A stretch of 64,000 bases of DNA from Lactobacillus sp. (GCA_030455605.1 JAKDPD010000005.1:1-64000), one strand, 5' to 3'. Shown: positions 44,324 through 53,505, numbered from the stretch's first letter. The notes: generated from the sequence alone by a model not told the origin. Made by a program: numbers and translations.

Positions 44324-45080
44324 TCTTCACCTCAGTTTTCGTGATACCCTCAACCAACAGTATAGTCGTAAGTGGCACTGTCAATAATACGCCAATTAGT
44401 GAATACATGATAATCAAGGCTTCATTCACAAATAGCTTTTCATTCAAAACTTGGCCAATACTATAATTGAGCCGGAAATACCAGAGAAATAAACTTAAAA
44501 AGCTCCCAAACATCCCAAATAAAATGGTATTCAGTGCCGTGCCAATCACATCGGTCCCAATCCGGTTACCGCTACGCTTCAAAGCGACCGCTGAGATACC
44601 AGGTTGTGCCCGCTTTAAGGCTAATAAGCCAGATGACATGGCAACCGCGGCCTCGGCAATCGCCCCCAGTGACGAGAACATCGCGACTGCTACAGCAATC
44701 ATCGGATAACTGAGTCCTGGCATCTGAGACAGCCCGACTAACACTTCACCGGCTTCTGGACCGAGTCCAGCAGCCTGCGCAAAGTACTGTACCACTAAGA
44801 TTAACAAACTTACTGTCACTGAAACGATTAAGGCGGCCACAAAGGAATTTTTAGCAACTCGCCCATTATGGGTCCCTAGGAAAATAATAGTGACTAATTT
44901 CAATGGAATAAAAATCAAAATCAATAATTCAATGTTAATTCCCCATGAAATTAATAATGCCACCAAAATCAGTAGCAACGTATTAATCAAGACACTGAAG
45001 AAACTACGAATCCCGGTTTCACCACCGACGATGGTCATCAAGATTGCCAAGACCACAATTAGTGCTGCTAAAGTACTCAC
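44313..45080 (-). CDS. YibE/F family membrane protein (second)
   Basis: 255-aa protein with about seven hydrophobic segments, YibE/F family, function unknown. It has the family's ALNTILFGMFGSFLSLFLW segment and FSSLGAIAEAAVAMSSGL. It overlaps the preceding YibE/F gene by four bases (ATGA). The pair may form a heteromeric membrane complex. Confidence 0.82.
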   Translation of the reverse strand: MSTLAALIVVLAILMTIVGGETGIRSFFSVLINTLLLILVALLISWGINIELLILIFIPLKLVTIIFLGTHNGRVAKNSFVAALIVSVTVSLLILVVQYFAQAAGLGPEAGEVLVGLSQMPGLSYPMIAVAVAMFSSLGAIAEAAVAMSSGLLALKRAQPGISAVALKRSGNRIGTDVIGTALNTILFGMFGSFLSLFLWYFRLNYSIGQVLNEKLFVNEALIIMYSLIGVLLTVPLTTILLVEGITKTEVKNEK

Positions 45081-46177
45081 ACTAAGTCACCCCGCTTTCT
45101 TGCTCGCAAAAACCACAGACTACAGCCCGTCGCAAAAATAACGGTCAAGACAATCCCAATAGCCGCAATCACACTTTGCGTTGCACCGAGCGACAAGGTA
45201 AAACCAAAGGCAGCGCTGAGCGTATTATTATCTCGCAAATATAGAATCGTTTCTGGCAAAGCCCCTGAAATAAAAATTAAGACGAGCACGTTAATCAGTG
45301 GCCCCATAATTTCCTGTCCCATCGCGCGGCCACTTTTAATCAAAGTTAGTGGTGTGATGTCAGGCGTCGTTTTAACCAGTTCATGAAGACTCGATACAAT
45401 ATCGGTGGCTTCATCCATCACGGCACCCAAGATACCCAAGAGTGCTTGTGCCATAAAAATACCACGGGGATCTTGCGTTGCATAGTCGCCAGTTTCATAC
45501 CGCATCTCAGTCTCACCTGTCAGTTTCATCATAGCATAACAAATGCCAAAACTAATAAACACCCCCAGAAGTGTCGCCACCCAAGTGACTAGCATCTTCT
45601 GATTGACACCTTGCACAATCGCCAGACTGACAAATGAGAAAATGATATTAGCACTGGCAAAGAAGAGAAACATCGAGGTCCCATTGAGCTTAACGTCCGC
45701 TAAGATGACCCCATAAAAAATCACCCAGCTCAAAACCAACGAACAAATTAAGGGAATCGCCTTTTTCCCAGTAACCGACACCATTAGCGCTAAAGTCAGG
45801 GTAAGCATTAAGACCAATACCCAGTCCCGTTTGGGATTCACAATAGCCGGCTGGTTCTTCTTAATATCGACGAAAATCCGCTGACGCGGACGATACTTCT
45901 GACTAACCAGTTGCGATGGATAATAAACATTGCTCGTCACATATTTTTTGCCACGCTGGGGACCAGACAGAATCGTGAGGTGGAGTATTTGTCGCCTCGT
46001 CTGGTCAACATTGCCATAAACATCCTTATCGCGCTGCACAAAGGTATCCTTAATCTGATGATCAGTAATTAAAGCCACCGAATCACGTTGATAAATGTGC
46101 GTCGCAAAATACGTGGCTAACGTCAAACCACTACCAACCAATAATATGATTATCGCTATCAGATACTTTTTTTTCAT
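45077..46177 (-). CDS. YibE/F family membrane protein (first)
   Basis: 366 aa: an N-terminal membrane helix, an extracytoplasmic domain of about 110 residues with basic and beta-rich composition, then about seven hydrophobic segments with LLGILGAVMDEATDIVSSLHEL, the YibE/F hallmark. I start at 46177 (MKKKYLIA) with GAGGAG upstream, not at the track's 46222. First gene of a three-gene unit with a second YibE/F and an esterase. Known members have been linked loosely to export or envelope roles; nothing here decides. Confidence 0.82.
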   Translation of the reverse strand: MKKKYLIAIIILLVGSGLTLATYFATHIYQRDSVALITDHQIKDTFVQRDKDVYGNVDQTRRQILHLTILSGPQRGKKYVTSNVYYPSQLVSQKYRPRQRIFVDIKKNQPAIVNPKRDWVLVLMLTLTLALMVSVTGKKAIPLICSLVLSWVIFYGVILADVKLNGTSMFLFFASANIIFSFVSLAIVQGVNQKMLVTWVATLLGVFISFGICYAMMKLTGETEMRYETGDYATQDPRGIFMAQALLGILGAVMDEATDIVSSLHELVKTTPDITPLTLIKSGRAMGQEIMGPLINVLVLIFISGALPETILYLRDNNTLSAAFGFTLSLGATQSVIAAIGIVLTVIFATGCSLWFLRARKRGDLV

Positions 46178-46220
46178 TGCTCTCCTCAAACTATTATGGT
46201 CACTGCTGTTAGCGTAAAAC

Positions 46221-46249
46221 AAAAGACGGCCTAATGCTAACCGTCTTCT
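46221..46249 (-). terminator. Terminator of the ddl operon
   Basis: AAGACGG ... CCGTCTT with an 11-base loop and T-rich tail on the minus side, after the HTH gene. Confidence 0.75.
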
Positions 46250-46255
46250 GAAATT

Positions 46256-46939
46256 TTAAATATTTATAAACCTTTGCCACCAATGCTTGGTCTTCGGCAA
46301 CTGCATATCTGCCAGCGTCCGTCCCATATTTGGATGGCGCTGGCTATTTTCTTGAGCTTTTGCGAGCATCTCAGCATGAACTTCTTGATCCGACTTATGC
46401 ATATCGGCCGCTATTTCAGCCCGTTTCGTGGCCGTACTCTCAGCATGAGCTGACTCAGGTTTAAGCAGCTCTGACATATCCGGTAGCGTATTAGTTTTAG
46501 CTACCAACGGTTGTAAAGCCAGTAATTGCTTATTCTGTGCTTCAAGCTTAGCCATTTTGGCTTCCAGCCGTGCCATTTCAGCTGTTTGGCCCGCTAAAGT
46601 CGTTTTGAGTGCTGTTAAGAGCGTCAGCATTTGATTATCAGCTACTAACGGCGACTGACTAGCTTGAACTGGTTTCTCAGTGATAGAAAAAATTTGGCGC
46701 GCGGCTTCTTCTAAAGTTAACGATTGATTTTGCGTTAACGCGCGCATCGCCTGTAAATCCGCAATATCGGTCTTGCGATATAAACGTGACTTCTGCTTCG
46801 TACGTGCATAGTAATGCGGATTCATCGTTACTTTTTCAACAATCAAAGAATGGCGTCTTAAAGTTCCACTACTTAGCTTTAATTGTTTCGCTACCGTAGC
46901 AGCGGCAACCAATGTTTCAAATTCTTTCTTTCCACTCAT
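46256..46939 (-). CDS. MerR-type HTH and coiled-coil protein
   Basis: 227 aa with no firm family. Residues about 10-75 resemble a MerR-like winged helix (AKQLKLSSGTLRRHSLIVEK, then YRKTDIADLQAMRAL). Residues about 100-150 form a coiled coil (AEMARLEAKMAKLEAQNKQL). The tail ends in KHWWQRFINI, an amphipathic segment that could touch the membrane. The gene follows ddl by 9 bases, so it is in the same operon; a link to chromosome or cell-wall organisation is a guess. Confidence 0.65.
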   Translation of the reverse strand: MSGKKEFETLVAAATVAKQLKLSSGTLRRHSLIVEKVTMNPHYYARTKQKSRLYRKTDIADLQAMRALTQNQSLTLEEAARQIFSITEKPVQASQSPLVADNQMLTLLTALKTTLAGQTAEMARLEAKMAKLEAQNKQLLALQPLVAKTNTLPDMSELLKPESAHAESTATKRAEIAADMHKSDQEVHAEMLAKAQENSQRHPNMGRTLADMQLPKTKHWWQRFINI

Positions 46940-46948
46940 GACATTCCT

Positions 46949-48037
46949 CTAGTCGTGCTTATGCAATAAAGTGGCCTTGTGGTCAAACCGAGCTTGTCCA
47001 TACGCTAATAATTTGGTAATTAAATCAGAATAACTGATACCAGCTGCTTCAAACAGCTTAGGGTACATGCTAATATTCGTGAAACCAGGTAATGCATTCA
47101 GCTCGTTAAAGATTACCTTATGATCGCTCGTCCGCAGCATGGAATCAATCCGCGACAAACCGCTACACTCAGTGACTTGATAAACTTTTAAGGCTTGCTC
47201 CCGGACTGTTTCAACCACGCTTGCAGGTAAATCTGCAGGAATCTGCAGGGTTGTCGTCGAATCACCCGCATACTTATTGTCATAAGAATACCAAGTGCCC
47301 TTCTGATTGATAATCTGACCAACACCAGAAACTTGTGGGTCATCATTGCCTAACACGGCCGTTTCGACTTCAGTCCCATCGATGGCCTCTTCGACCAGCA
47401 CCTTATCGTCAAACTTAAATGCCTCCGCAAGTGCTGGTGCATAATCGACGGCTTGCTGAACATGGCTGATACCAACCGATGAGCCTTGATTAGAGGGTTT
47501 AACAAATAAATCGCTGGTTCCTAACTGAGCACTCACTTGCGCATAATCTAATTTGGCATTACCAGCATCATTGTATTCAGGCCGTTTAATGGCAACCCAC
47601 TTAGAAACTGGGACGCCAACTCGGGATGCCAAAATCTTGGTCATTTCCTTGTCCATGGTTACTGCCGCAGCAAGCACGTCATCGCCAACAAATGGTTTGT
47701 TTAATAACCGGAACAAGCCTTGCAAGACCCCATCTTCGCCCAAATTACCATGAACAATTGGGAAGAAAATATCGATTTCTGGGCGACCAGCGAGCTCCGT
47801 TAGATTAGCTAAATTAGCAACTTTTTTAGGATTCTCAACTTGATAAGTTGGATCCTGCAGCACCTTAAAAGAATCGGCTTCACTGGCGATATAGCCTTCG
47901 TTCGTAATCCAAATTGGATGAACTTCAAATTTATCTTTATCAATGGCATCATAAATATTGCCACCGGAGACGATGGAAACTTCATATTCAGAAGAATTAC
48001 CACCAAAAATTAACCCTACACGCGTTTTCTTTGTCAT
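46949..48037 (-). CDS. ddl: D-alanine-D-alanine ligase
   Basis: 362-aa ATP-grasp ligase that makes the D-Ala-D-Ala end of peptidoglycan precursors. Motifs: FGGNSSEYEVS, PIVHGNLGEDG, FVKPSNQGSSVGIS, and the metal site FNELNALPGFT. In the omega-loop region it reads YDNKYAGDS; the Tyr equals E. coli Tyr216, so it is the tyrosine type that favours D-Ala over D-lactate. A TATAAT on the minus strand (48073-48078) is the likely -10. First gene of an operon with the HTH/coiled-coil gene. Confidence 0.95.
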   Translation of the reverse strand: MTKKTRVGLIFGGNSSEYEVSIVSGGNIYDAIDKDKFEVHPIWITNEGYIASEADSFKVLQDPTYQVENPKKVANLANLTELAGRPEIDIFFPIVHGNLGEDGVLQGLFRLLNKPFVGDDVLAAAVTMDKEMTKILASRVGVPVSKWVAIKRPEYNDAGNAKLDYAQVSAQLGTSDLFVKPSNQGSSVGISHVQQAVDYAPALAEAFKFDDKVLVEEAIDGTEVETAVLGNDDPQVSGVGQIINQKGTWYSYDNKYAGDSTTTLQIPADLPASVVETVREQALKVYQVTECSGLSRIDSMLRTSDHKVIFNELNALPGFTNISMYPKLFEAAGISYSDLITKLLAYGQARFDHKATLLHKHD

Positions 48038-48150
48038 CTTTATTACCTCTAATACTTCACTATCAAAACTTCATTATACGCATTTAGAGGTCAGTATTGA
48101 ATAACTCAGGCCCAAATCATACGAATTTTAATCTTTTTTGGAAGCTAGCA

Positions 48151-48176
48151 AAAAACCAGTTGAGTCACTCAACTGG
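48151..48176 (-). terminator. Terminator of the TetR/membrane operon
   Basis: CCAGTTGAG, TCA loop, CTCAACTGG with a T-run on the minus side, 17 bases after the membrane protein stop. Confidence 0.85.
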
Positions 48177-48192
48177 TCCTAGCCAGCCAGCA

Positions 48193-49026
48193 TCACTTAG
48201 GTGACGTCGCTTGCCATGGGATTGCCGCTATAATATAGAGCACAACCCCTACAATGACATAATCTAGAAAGGTAGAACTGGCGAGTTCGAGCAAATAACC
48301 GATACCCGTCAGGTTCAATGTCTGGGTCGTCACAAAAATCGGTAAAATAGCCAAAAAGCCGAACAATAGGATCATCCAAAAGCCTGCCCACATCACACCC
48401 CCAGTCACTTCATGGATAAGTTGGCGCCATCCTAACCGGCCACGCAAATCCTGAATTAATGACACCAGCATAATCATCGTAATCACGACGATGACCACGT
48501 TGATAATAAGTAGGACGTTGACTAAATTCGCACCTAGTACTGCCAAGCTCAAGTTAAATGCCGTGGTAACGTTAGCTAAAACCAAGTCTGACTGCTTCTT
48601 GAGACCATCACGAATATCTTGGGCATCAGACGCAGAATCATCATCAATATTCTGCTTAATGGCACCATAAATATGGTGCGCTAGTTCAGTACTGTTGGTG
48701 CGAAATAAGTGTACGCCCAAAGTATAGTCCACAATATAATCGGCAATTGGCAATGCCTCACGACTGGTCAGCAAATTAGCATTCGCCTCTGAATTAGCCC
48801 CCACCAAAGTGGCAAGCTGATTAAAGTGCAAATCAACCTCTTTGACGACAATCGCTTGATTGTTACTTTGCCGCATCTGTCCCTTCATAAAGCTGGGATT
48901 CAAAAAAGTAACGGTGATCATTACCAGTGATATTCCTAAGAAAATCACAAAAGCGAGCAAGCGTTTATATTGTTTTCCTTGCTCCTCAGTGATTCGTTGC
49001 AAACTTGCCCTCGTAACTTCGGCCAT
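48193..49026 (-). CDS. Four-helix membrane protein of unknown function
   Basis: 277 aa. One helix lies near residues 24-43, then an outside domain of about 110 residues, then three or four helices (near 165-195, 215-235, 248-270). No family recognised. The start at 49026 overlaps the TetR gene by 41 bases and has only a weak site; a later start is possible. Its place behind a TetR gene suggests it is the regulated target. Confidence 0.7.
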   Translation of the reverse strand: MAEVTRASLQRITEEQGKQYKRLLAFVIFLGISLVMITVTFLNPSFMKGQMRQSNNQAIVVKEVDLHFNQLATLVGANSEANANLLTSREALPIADYIVDYTLGVHLFRTNSTELAHHIYGAIKQNIDDDSASDAQDIRDGLKKQSDLVLANVTTAFNLSLAVLGANLVNVLLIINVVIVVITMIMLVSLIQDLRGRLGWRQLIHEVTGGVMWAGFWMILLFGFLAILPIFVTTQTLNLTGIGYLLELASSTFLDYVIVGVVLYIIAAIPWQATSPK

Positions 49027-49732
49027 TCATTTTTACACTTTCATTTACTGCATCATGCGCTTCGTCAAATGCCGTATCAATAGCCGCAAAAACAACATTT
49101 ACATCAAGTTTCGTAATAATCGCATGACCAGCGGTCATCGCCCGCTTAATCTCCATTGCCGGACTTTTGACAAAACTAAACATCAAACTTCTTGCAGCCG
49201 CTTCGGCAATTGCTTCTGCATCCATTGGTATCCGCGAACGATCATAGTAAAGCCTGCCAACCCCAGCAGTGATAAAAGAAATGCCTAATCGCAGCTGTTC
49301 TGCATTCACTTTACTACAATCAAATACATGTCGATCATAAATCCATGTTTCTAGCATCGTTCCCCAAGTATCAAGGATCTGGTTATTTCTAAACGCTTCT
49401 GCGATTAGGCGGTTTAAGCTATTATCCGTCATTCCTAAAGTCACAATCAAGTAAATGTATGCCTTAGTTAATGCATATGGATTGCTACGATCTTCTCCGC
49501 TTCCCCCAGCGGCCATTTCGACGTAGCGACTCAAGGTCGTTAACAACTGATAGGCAATCTCACTCACCAAATTTGCTTTATGCGGATAGTAAGATTGTAA
49601 AAGTGACTTAGAGATTTTCGACTCTTCAGCAATTCTTTGTAAACTCACATCGTCTAATCCATACTGCCGGATTAAATTAAATGTGTTAGAAAGAATTTCT
49701 CTCCTTCGCTTCATATTTTTACGTCTTGCCAT
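48986..49732 (-). CDS. TetR family transcriptional regulator
   Basis: 248 aa. The N-terminal HTH reads VSLQRIAEESKISKSLLQSYYPHK (residues about 25-50). The rest is a helical ligand-binding domain. I start at 49732 (MARRKN), 8 bases after GGGGGG; the track's ATG at 49738 is too close to it. It is the first gene of a unit with the overlapping membrane protein gene and probably represses it and itself. Confidence 0.88.
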   Translation of the reverse strand: MARRKNMKRRREILSNTFNLIRQYGLDDVSLQRIAEESKISKSLLQSYYPHKANLVSEIAYQLLTTLSRYVEMAAGGSGEDRSNPYALTKAYIYLIVTLGMTDNSLNRLIAEAFRNNQILDTWGTMLETWIYDRHVFDCSKVNAEQLRLGISFITAGVGRLYYDRSRIPMDAEAIAEAAARSLMFSFVKSPAMEIKRAMTAGHAIITKLDVNVVFAAIDTAFDEAHDAVNESVKMNGRSYEGKFATNH

Positions 49733-49756
49733 TCTCATTCCCCCCGAATTGATAAA

Positions 49757-49796
49757 ATTACCCCTTAATTATACAAGATTGGTAATCTAAAACATA
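49757..49796. promoter_or_regulatory. Inverted repeat and -10 of the TetR operon
   Basis: On the minus strand, a TATAAT near 49770 lies between ATTACC and GGTAAT arms (AGATTACC ... GGTAAT), an inverted repeat spanning the promoter. This is a good place for an autorepressor operator. Confidence 0.45.
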
Positions 49797-49815
49797 CTGC
49801 TTAATGGCGGTTGCT

Positions 49816-49852
49816 AAAAAAATAACTCCCTCTGGTTGAGGGAGTTACTTTT
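49816..49852. terminator. Terminator of prs
   Basis: AATAACTCCCTC, TGGTT loop, GAGGGAGTTACTT, with an A-run giving the U-tract on the minus strand. It lies just after the prs stop. Confidence 0.85.
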
Positions 49853-49869
49853 GAATTGGAAAATTTGCT

Positions 49870-50853
49870 TTAAATCAAACGATTTTGTTCATCAAAAATC
49901 TTATGGATCGACCGGTCATTATAAACATAATCAATGCCCCGAGCCAATAACTGGTCAACCGAAATGCGGACCATCCGATCTGGATAATGACTGTGACGAA
50001 TCGTGTCTGTCACCACAATTTGCTCAATTGGTAAACCGTTTAGACGATCAACGGCATTTTGAGAAAGTAAGGCATGGGTCACGGCAACGTACACCTTAGT
50101 TGCACCCGCAGCCATAACAGACTTCGTTGAAGAGGCAATGCGCGAGCCAGTATCAACCAAGTCATCCACAATAATACATTTCTTGCCCTTAACGTCACCA
50201 ATCATATCATGCACTTGATCGTCATAACGCATCCCGCGCTGATCCACAATCGCAATTGGCGCATTGAAGTACTGCCCAAAATCACGGGCTAACTTGGCAC
50301 CAGCATGGTCTGGGGAAACCACTACCACATCATCATCTTTAGTAGCAATCCCATTATCCAAAAAGTATTGTGCCAGCAGTGGCTGAGCATGTAAATGGTC
50401 AACCGGAATATTATAAAAGCCCTGAATTTGTGAAGCATGTAAATCAATCGTGAGCAGACGATCAATCCCCGTTAATTGTAATAAGTTAGCAATTAACTTA
50501 GCAGTAATCGGTTCACGCGAGCGTGTCTTCGTATCAGAACGAGAATAAGCAAGATAAGGAATGACACAACTCACCGAATGGGCCGAAGCGCGGTGTAACG
50601 CATCGAGCACAATTTCTAATTCCATAAAGCTCTGGTTCACCGGATCTTGAATTGTCTGGATAACGAAGACATCACATCCTCGAACAGTTTCACCAATATT
50701 CACTTGAATTTCGCCATCACTAAAGTGATGAACCGCCGTTGAAATCAAAGGCTCATGTAAAATACCAGCAATTTTATCATTCAAGGCTGGATTGCCACCT
50801 AAGCCAATCAATTTCATGGGATGCAATAACTTATGGAGCTCTTCCTTATTCAT
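49870..50853 (-). CDS. prs: Ribose-phosphate pyrophosphokinase (divergent paralogue)
   Basis: 327 aa, makes PRPP from ribose-5-phosphate and ATP. The PRPP-binding loop is CIIVDDLVDTGSRIA, and other family segments are SREPITAKL, DLHASQIQGF and DHAGAKLAR. Several normally invariant spots differ (SRSDTKTRSR for ARQDRKARSR; Ser for Gly in DLHAGQ), so this is the second-type Prs found next to a canonical one in many lactobacilli, possibly with reduced or altered activity. Single gene. Confidence 0.92.
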   Translation of the reverse strand: MNKEELHKLLHPMKLIGLGGNPALNDKIAGILHEPLISTAVHHFSDGEIQVNIGETVRGCDVFVIQTIQDPVNQSFMELEIVLDALHRASAHSVSCVIPYLAYSRSDTKTRSREPITAKLIANLLQLTGIDRLLTIDLHASQIQGFYNIPVDHLHAQPLLAQYFLDNGIATKDDDVVVVSPDHAGAKLARDFGQYFNAPIAIVDQRGMRYDDQVHDMIGDVKGKKCIIVDDLVDTGSRIASSTKSVMAAGATKVYVAVTHALLSQNAVDRLNGLPIEQIVVTDTIRHSHYPDRMVRISVDQLLARGIDYVYNDRSIHKIFDEQNRLI

Positions 50854-50927
50854 AACTGTCCTCTTCTTTTAAAAACGCCTACAGCTGTATTATACCTAAA
50901 AAGTATGACGAGTTGATATCAAGTGTG

Positions 50928-51584
50928 TTATTTACAAAAGCTTTTAATTAAGTCGAGCAACTTAAGACTTCTATCTGCATATGAGGTATGTGATTGCCGC
51001 GGCATAATAATTAATCGGCCGCGCTGAATGAGCTGGCTGTACCAGCGCACATGCTCAACCTTCACCCAATCATTCTCCCCCACCACACATAGTGTCGGGA
51101 CGCTAACGCGGCGTAGTTCAGCTGGCGACATGAAACTTTCAGTCAACTCTACCCGAGAATCACGATCCAAACGGAAAATACGCTGGAAACCTTCAGTCAT
51201 ATAATGATACGGTTGAATTCCCGCACCATTCACGAAAACGCCGGCAACCATCAACTTTTTAAATAAGGTTGGTGCTTGACTTGCAAGCATTAAAGCGACT
51301 AACCCGCCAGCATCATAACCGAAACAATAGCAGCCTTCCAGATGTAAATGTCTGATGAAACTGGCAACATCTTGTACCTCAATTTGATAATGTTTAGCCC
51401 GGTCGCCGCCGCTTAACCCATGTCCCCGCATGTCTAAAATATAGACCGTATAATACAGCGATAGCGGAGCTGCAATTTTATCATACATACCGCCATCAGA
51501 ATGATGTCCATGTAACAAAAGTAGCGGGGTACCCGTTCCTAATTTATGGTAATACAGCGACACCCCATTTACTGTTTCCTTCAT
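50928..51584 (-). CDS. Alpha/beta hydrolase with Asp at the nucleophile elbow
   Basis: 218 aa, short for the family. The oxyanion segment is LLLHGHHSDGG; the elbow is FGYDAGGLVAL, with Asp where Ser is usual, as in epoxide hydrolases and haloalkane dehalogenases. A later acid (GENDWV) and His (RQSHTSY) complete a possible triad. The cap domain is reduced. Its ATG overlaps the glycosyltransferase stop by four bases, so the two are co-translated. Confidence 0.85.
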   Translation of the reverse strand: MKETVNGVSLYYHKLGTGTPLLLLHGHHSDGGMYDKIAAPLSLYYTVYILDMRGHGLSGGDRAKHYQIEVQDVASFIRHLHLEGCYCFGYDAGGLVALMLASQAPTLFKKLMVAGVFVNGAGIQPYHYMTEGFQRIFRLDRDSRVELTESFMSPAELRRVSVPTLCVVGENDWVKVEHVRWYSQLIQRGRLIIMPRQSHTSYADRSLKLLDLIKSFCK

Positions 51585-52408
51585 TTGCGTTCCTCACTAA
51601 AGCGTGATGTTTGCGCCATTTTTTTGCGTAACAGCCGCCGTTGAGCAGCTTCCTGACGTTTCTCGAGCAAGCTACTAATAATCCGTTGCCAGACGCGATA
51701 GTTACCGCGAAAATTATCTTTGACCTTTTTAAAATTATGCTGGTGAATGATACTATCTGGGCGCTGCCAATAATGATAATACGGTTTTTGCGTATAATAA
51801 ACACCATTAGTAACTGTGACGTAATTGACATTAAAGATTTGATCTTCTAATAAAGAAATATCGCGATCAAAAGTCAGATGATGTCGCTTCACAACTGCGG
51901 TTTTATAAGCCTTGTTCCAGCAGTATCCCTTCATCGAGGAGCCAAAGACATTAGTTAATTTCAAGTACGACGCAGCTGTCGTAATTTCGCCATTTTCAAA
52001 ATGACCAACTTCTTTTTCTTCTTTATTGGGATAGCTAAGCCAATAACCGCAGGAGACCAAATCCACATCAGGATGCTCTTTAAAAGCCCGTAAAAAGAAT
52101 GCGGTATAACCTTCACTGACCCAATCATCCCCATCAAGGAAAGTGAAATAAGGTGTATCCAAGTATTGCATGCCCACGTTACGAGCATCAGATGGCCCAC
52201 CATTCTTCTTTTGAATTAATTGAAAATAAGGAAACCGTGACTGATAGCTTTTAGCGATTTCCACTGAAGCATCCGTTGAACCATCATCGACGACAATCAA
52301 TTTAAAGTTAGTTTCTTCTTGTTTCATTAGCGCTTCAAAAGCACGTCCTAAATAGGCCGCAGTATTATAAACTGGCATGATAATTGTCAATAACGGCTTC
52401 TTTAACAT
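51581..52408 (-). CDS. Family 2 glycosyltransferase
   Basis: 275-aa GT-A fold enzyme. Donor and metal motifs: IIMPVYNTAAYLGRAF, VVDDGSTDAS, KKNGGPSDARN, FLDGDDWV (DxD) and the acceptor-site ISLLEDQIFN. The C-terminus is basic. It may add a sugar to a wall polymer or lipid; no polysaccharide cluster is nearby. An extended -10 promoter lies 23 bases upstream. Confidence 0.92.
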   Translation of the reverse strand: MLKKPLLTIIMPVYNTAAYLGRAFEALMKQEETNFKLIVVDDGSTDASVEIAKSYQSRFPYFQLIQKKNGGPSDARNVGMQYLDTPYFTFLDGDDWVSEGYTAFFLRAFKEHPDVDLVSCGYWLSYPNKEEKEVGHFENGEITTAASYLKLTNVFGSSMKGYCWNKAYKTAVVKRHHLTFDRDISLLEDQIFNVNYVTVTNGVYYTQKPYYHYWQRPDSIIHQHNFKKVKDNFRGNYRVWQRIISSLLEKRQEAAQRRLLRKKMAQTSRFSEERK

Positions 52409-52430
52409 AACTACCCCCCATTAATCTCTT

Positions 52431-52439
52431 ATTATACCA
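52431..52439 (-). promoter_or_regulatory. Extended -10 promoter of the glycosyltransferase gene
   Basis: Minus strand TGGTATAAT (TG-N-TATAAT) just upstream of the glycosyltransferase/hydrolase pair. Confidence 0.6.
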
Positions 52440-52562
52440 TTAAATAATCAGACCCCAACGTTCCCGCCAGTTAACCCTTTAACAGAGTTTAAGAATTAGC
52501 TAAAGCTAGCCATGCTGAATTCTTTCCTAGTATAATGGACTTAATGCAAGGAGGATTTAATC

Positions 52563-53495
52563 ATGAAAAAATTAATCACACTCGGAAGTTTGCTATTAGG
52601 CTTACTCGCACTTAGTTTTGCACCCGTTAAGGCGGACACGGATAATACGCCAGTCGTGACCTTAGGCCGCTCGCTCACAACCCAGCAGCAAAAAGGGACG
52701 GTTGCAACCCTAACGCAGCACCTTGATGGCGACAGTTATAATACCATTACCGTGACCGGCGACGATTTAGTGAAATACCTCAACCCATCAGGTAGTACTT
52801 TTACGAGTAACTCAGGGGTTTGGTCGAGTGCCATGATTCAAAAGACTGCTACTAGCAGCGGGATTAATGTCCAAATTTTGACTTACCAAGGTAATCAAAA
52901 CATTACCACGATTACTGCCAATCAATACAAGAATGCAGCCTTAACGGCAGGTATTAGCGATGCCAACATCTATATCACCAGTGCCACACCAATTGATGGC
53001 TCCGGCGCATTAGCGGGCATTTATAAAGCTTACGCTAAAGACGGCAACGCCTTAAACCAAAAGCAGGTCAACGCAGCTCAAAATGAAATGGGCACCTTGA
53101 GTCAAATTACTCAGGCGAACCAAGACAAAAAAGGTTATAGTGATACCCAACTAAATAATGCCGTTGCTGGGGCCAAAGCTGAGATGGCTAAAGCAGGTAG
53201 TCAAGTATCACGTGACCAGATTACGACTATCGTTAACAACCAAATTAATCAAAATAAATTAACCCAGGTCATCACCAACAACCAAAAAGAACAGATTATC
53301 AACCTCCTAATTCAAATTCGTAATTCTGGTGCTTTGAAAAATCATAACTTTAAGACCCAAGCGCAAAATCTAACGAAACAAATTCAATCCGGTGCTAAAA
53401 ATTTATTCAACCGGTTGAACACGACCGAAAATCGTAACTTTATCCAAAAAACTTGGGATGCTATCGTTAACTTCTTTACGCAACTATTTAAATAA
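52563..53495 (+). CDS. DUF1002 domain secreted protein
   Basis: 310 aa. Signal peptide to about residue 24 (LALSFAPVKAD), then a DUF1002-type domain (related to Bacillus YpuA) with VTVTGDDLVKYLNP and Gln/Asn-rich helical repeats. Function unknown; exported and possibly envelope-linked. AAGGAGG precedes the ATG and a TATAAT lies at 52531. Confidence 0.85.
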   Translation: MKKLITLGSLLLGLLALSFAPVKADTDNTPVVTLGRSLTTQQQKGTVATLTQHLDGDSYNTITVTGDDLVKYLNPSGSTFTSNSGVWSSAMIQKTATSSGINVQILTYQGNQNITTITANQYKNAALTAGISDANIYITSATPIDGSGALAGIYKAYAKDGNALNQKQVNAAQNEMGTLSQITQANQDKKGYSDTQLNNAVAGAKAEMAKAGSQVSRDQITTIVNNQINQNKLTQVITNNQKEQIINLLIQIRNSGALKNHNFKTQAQNLTKQIQSGAKNLFNRLNTTENRNFIQKTWDAIVNFFTQLFK

Positions 53496-53505
53496 CCAGC
53501 CTTAA

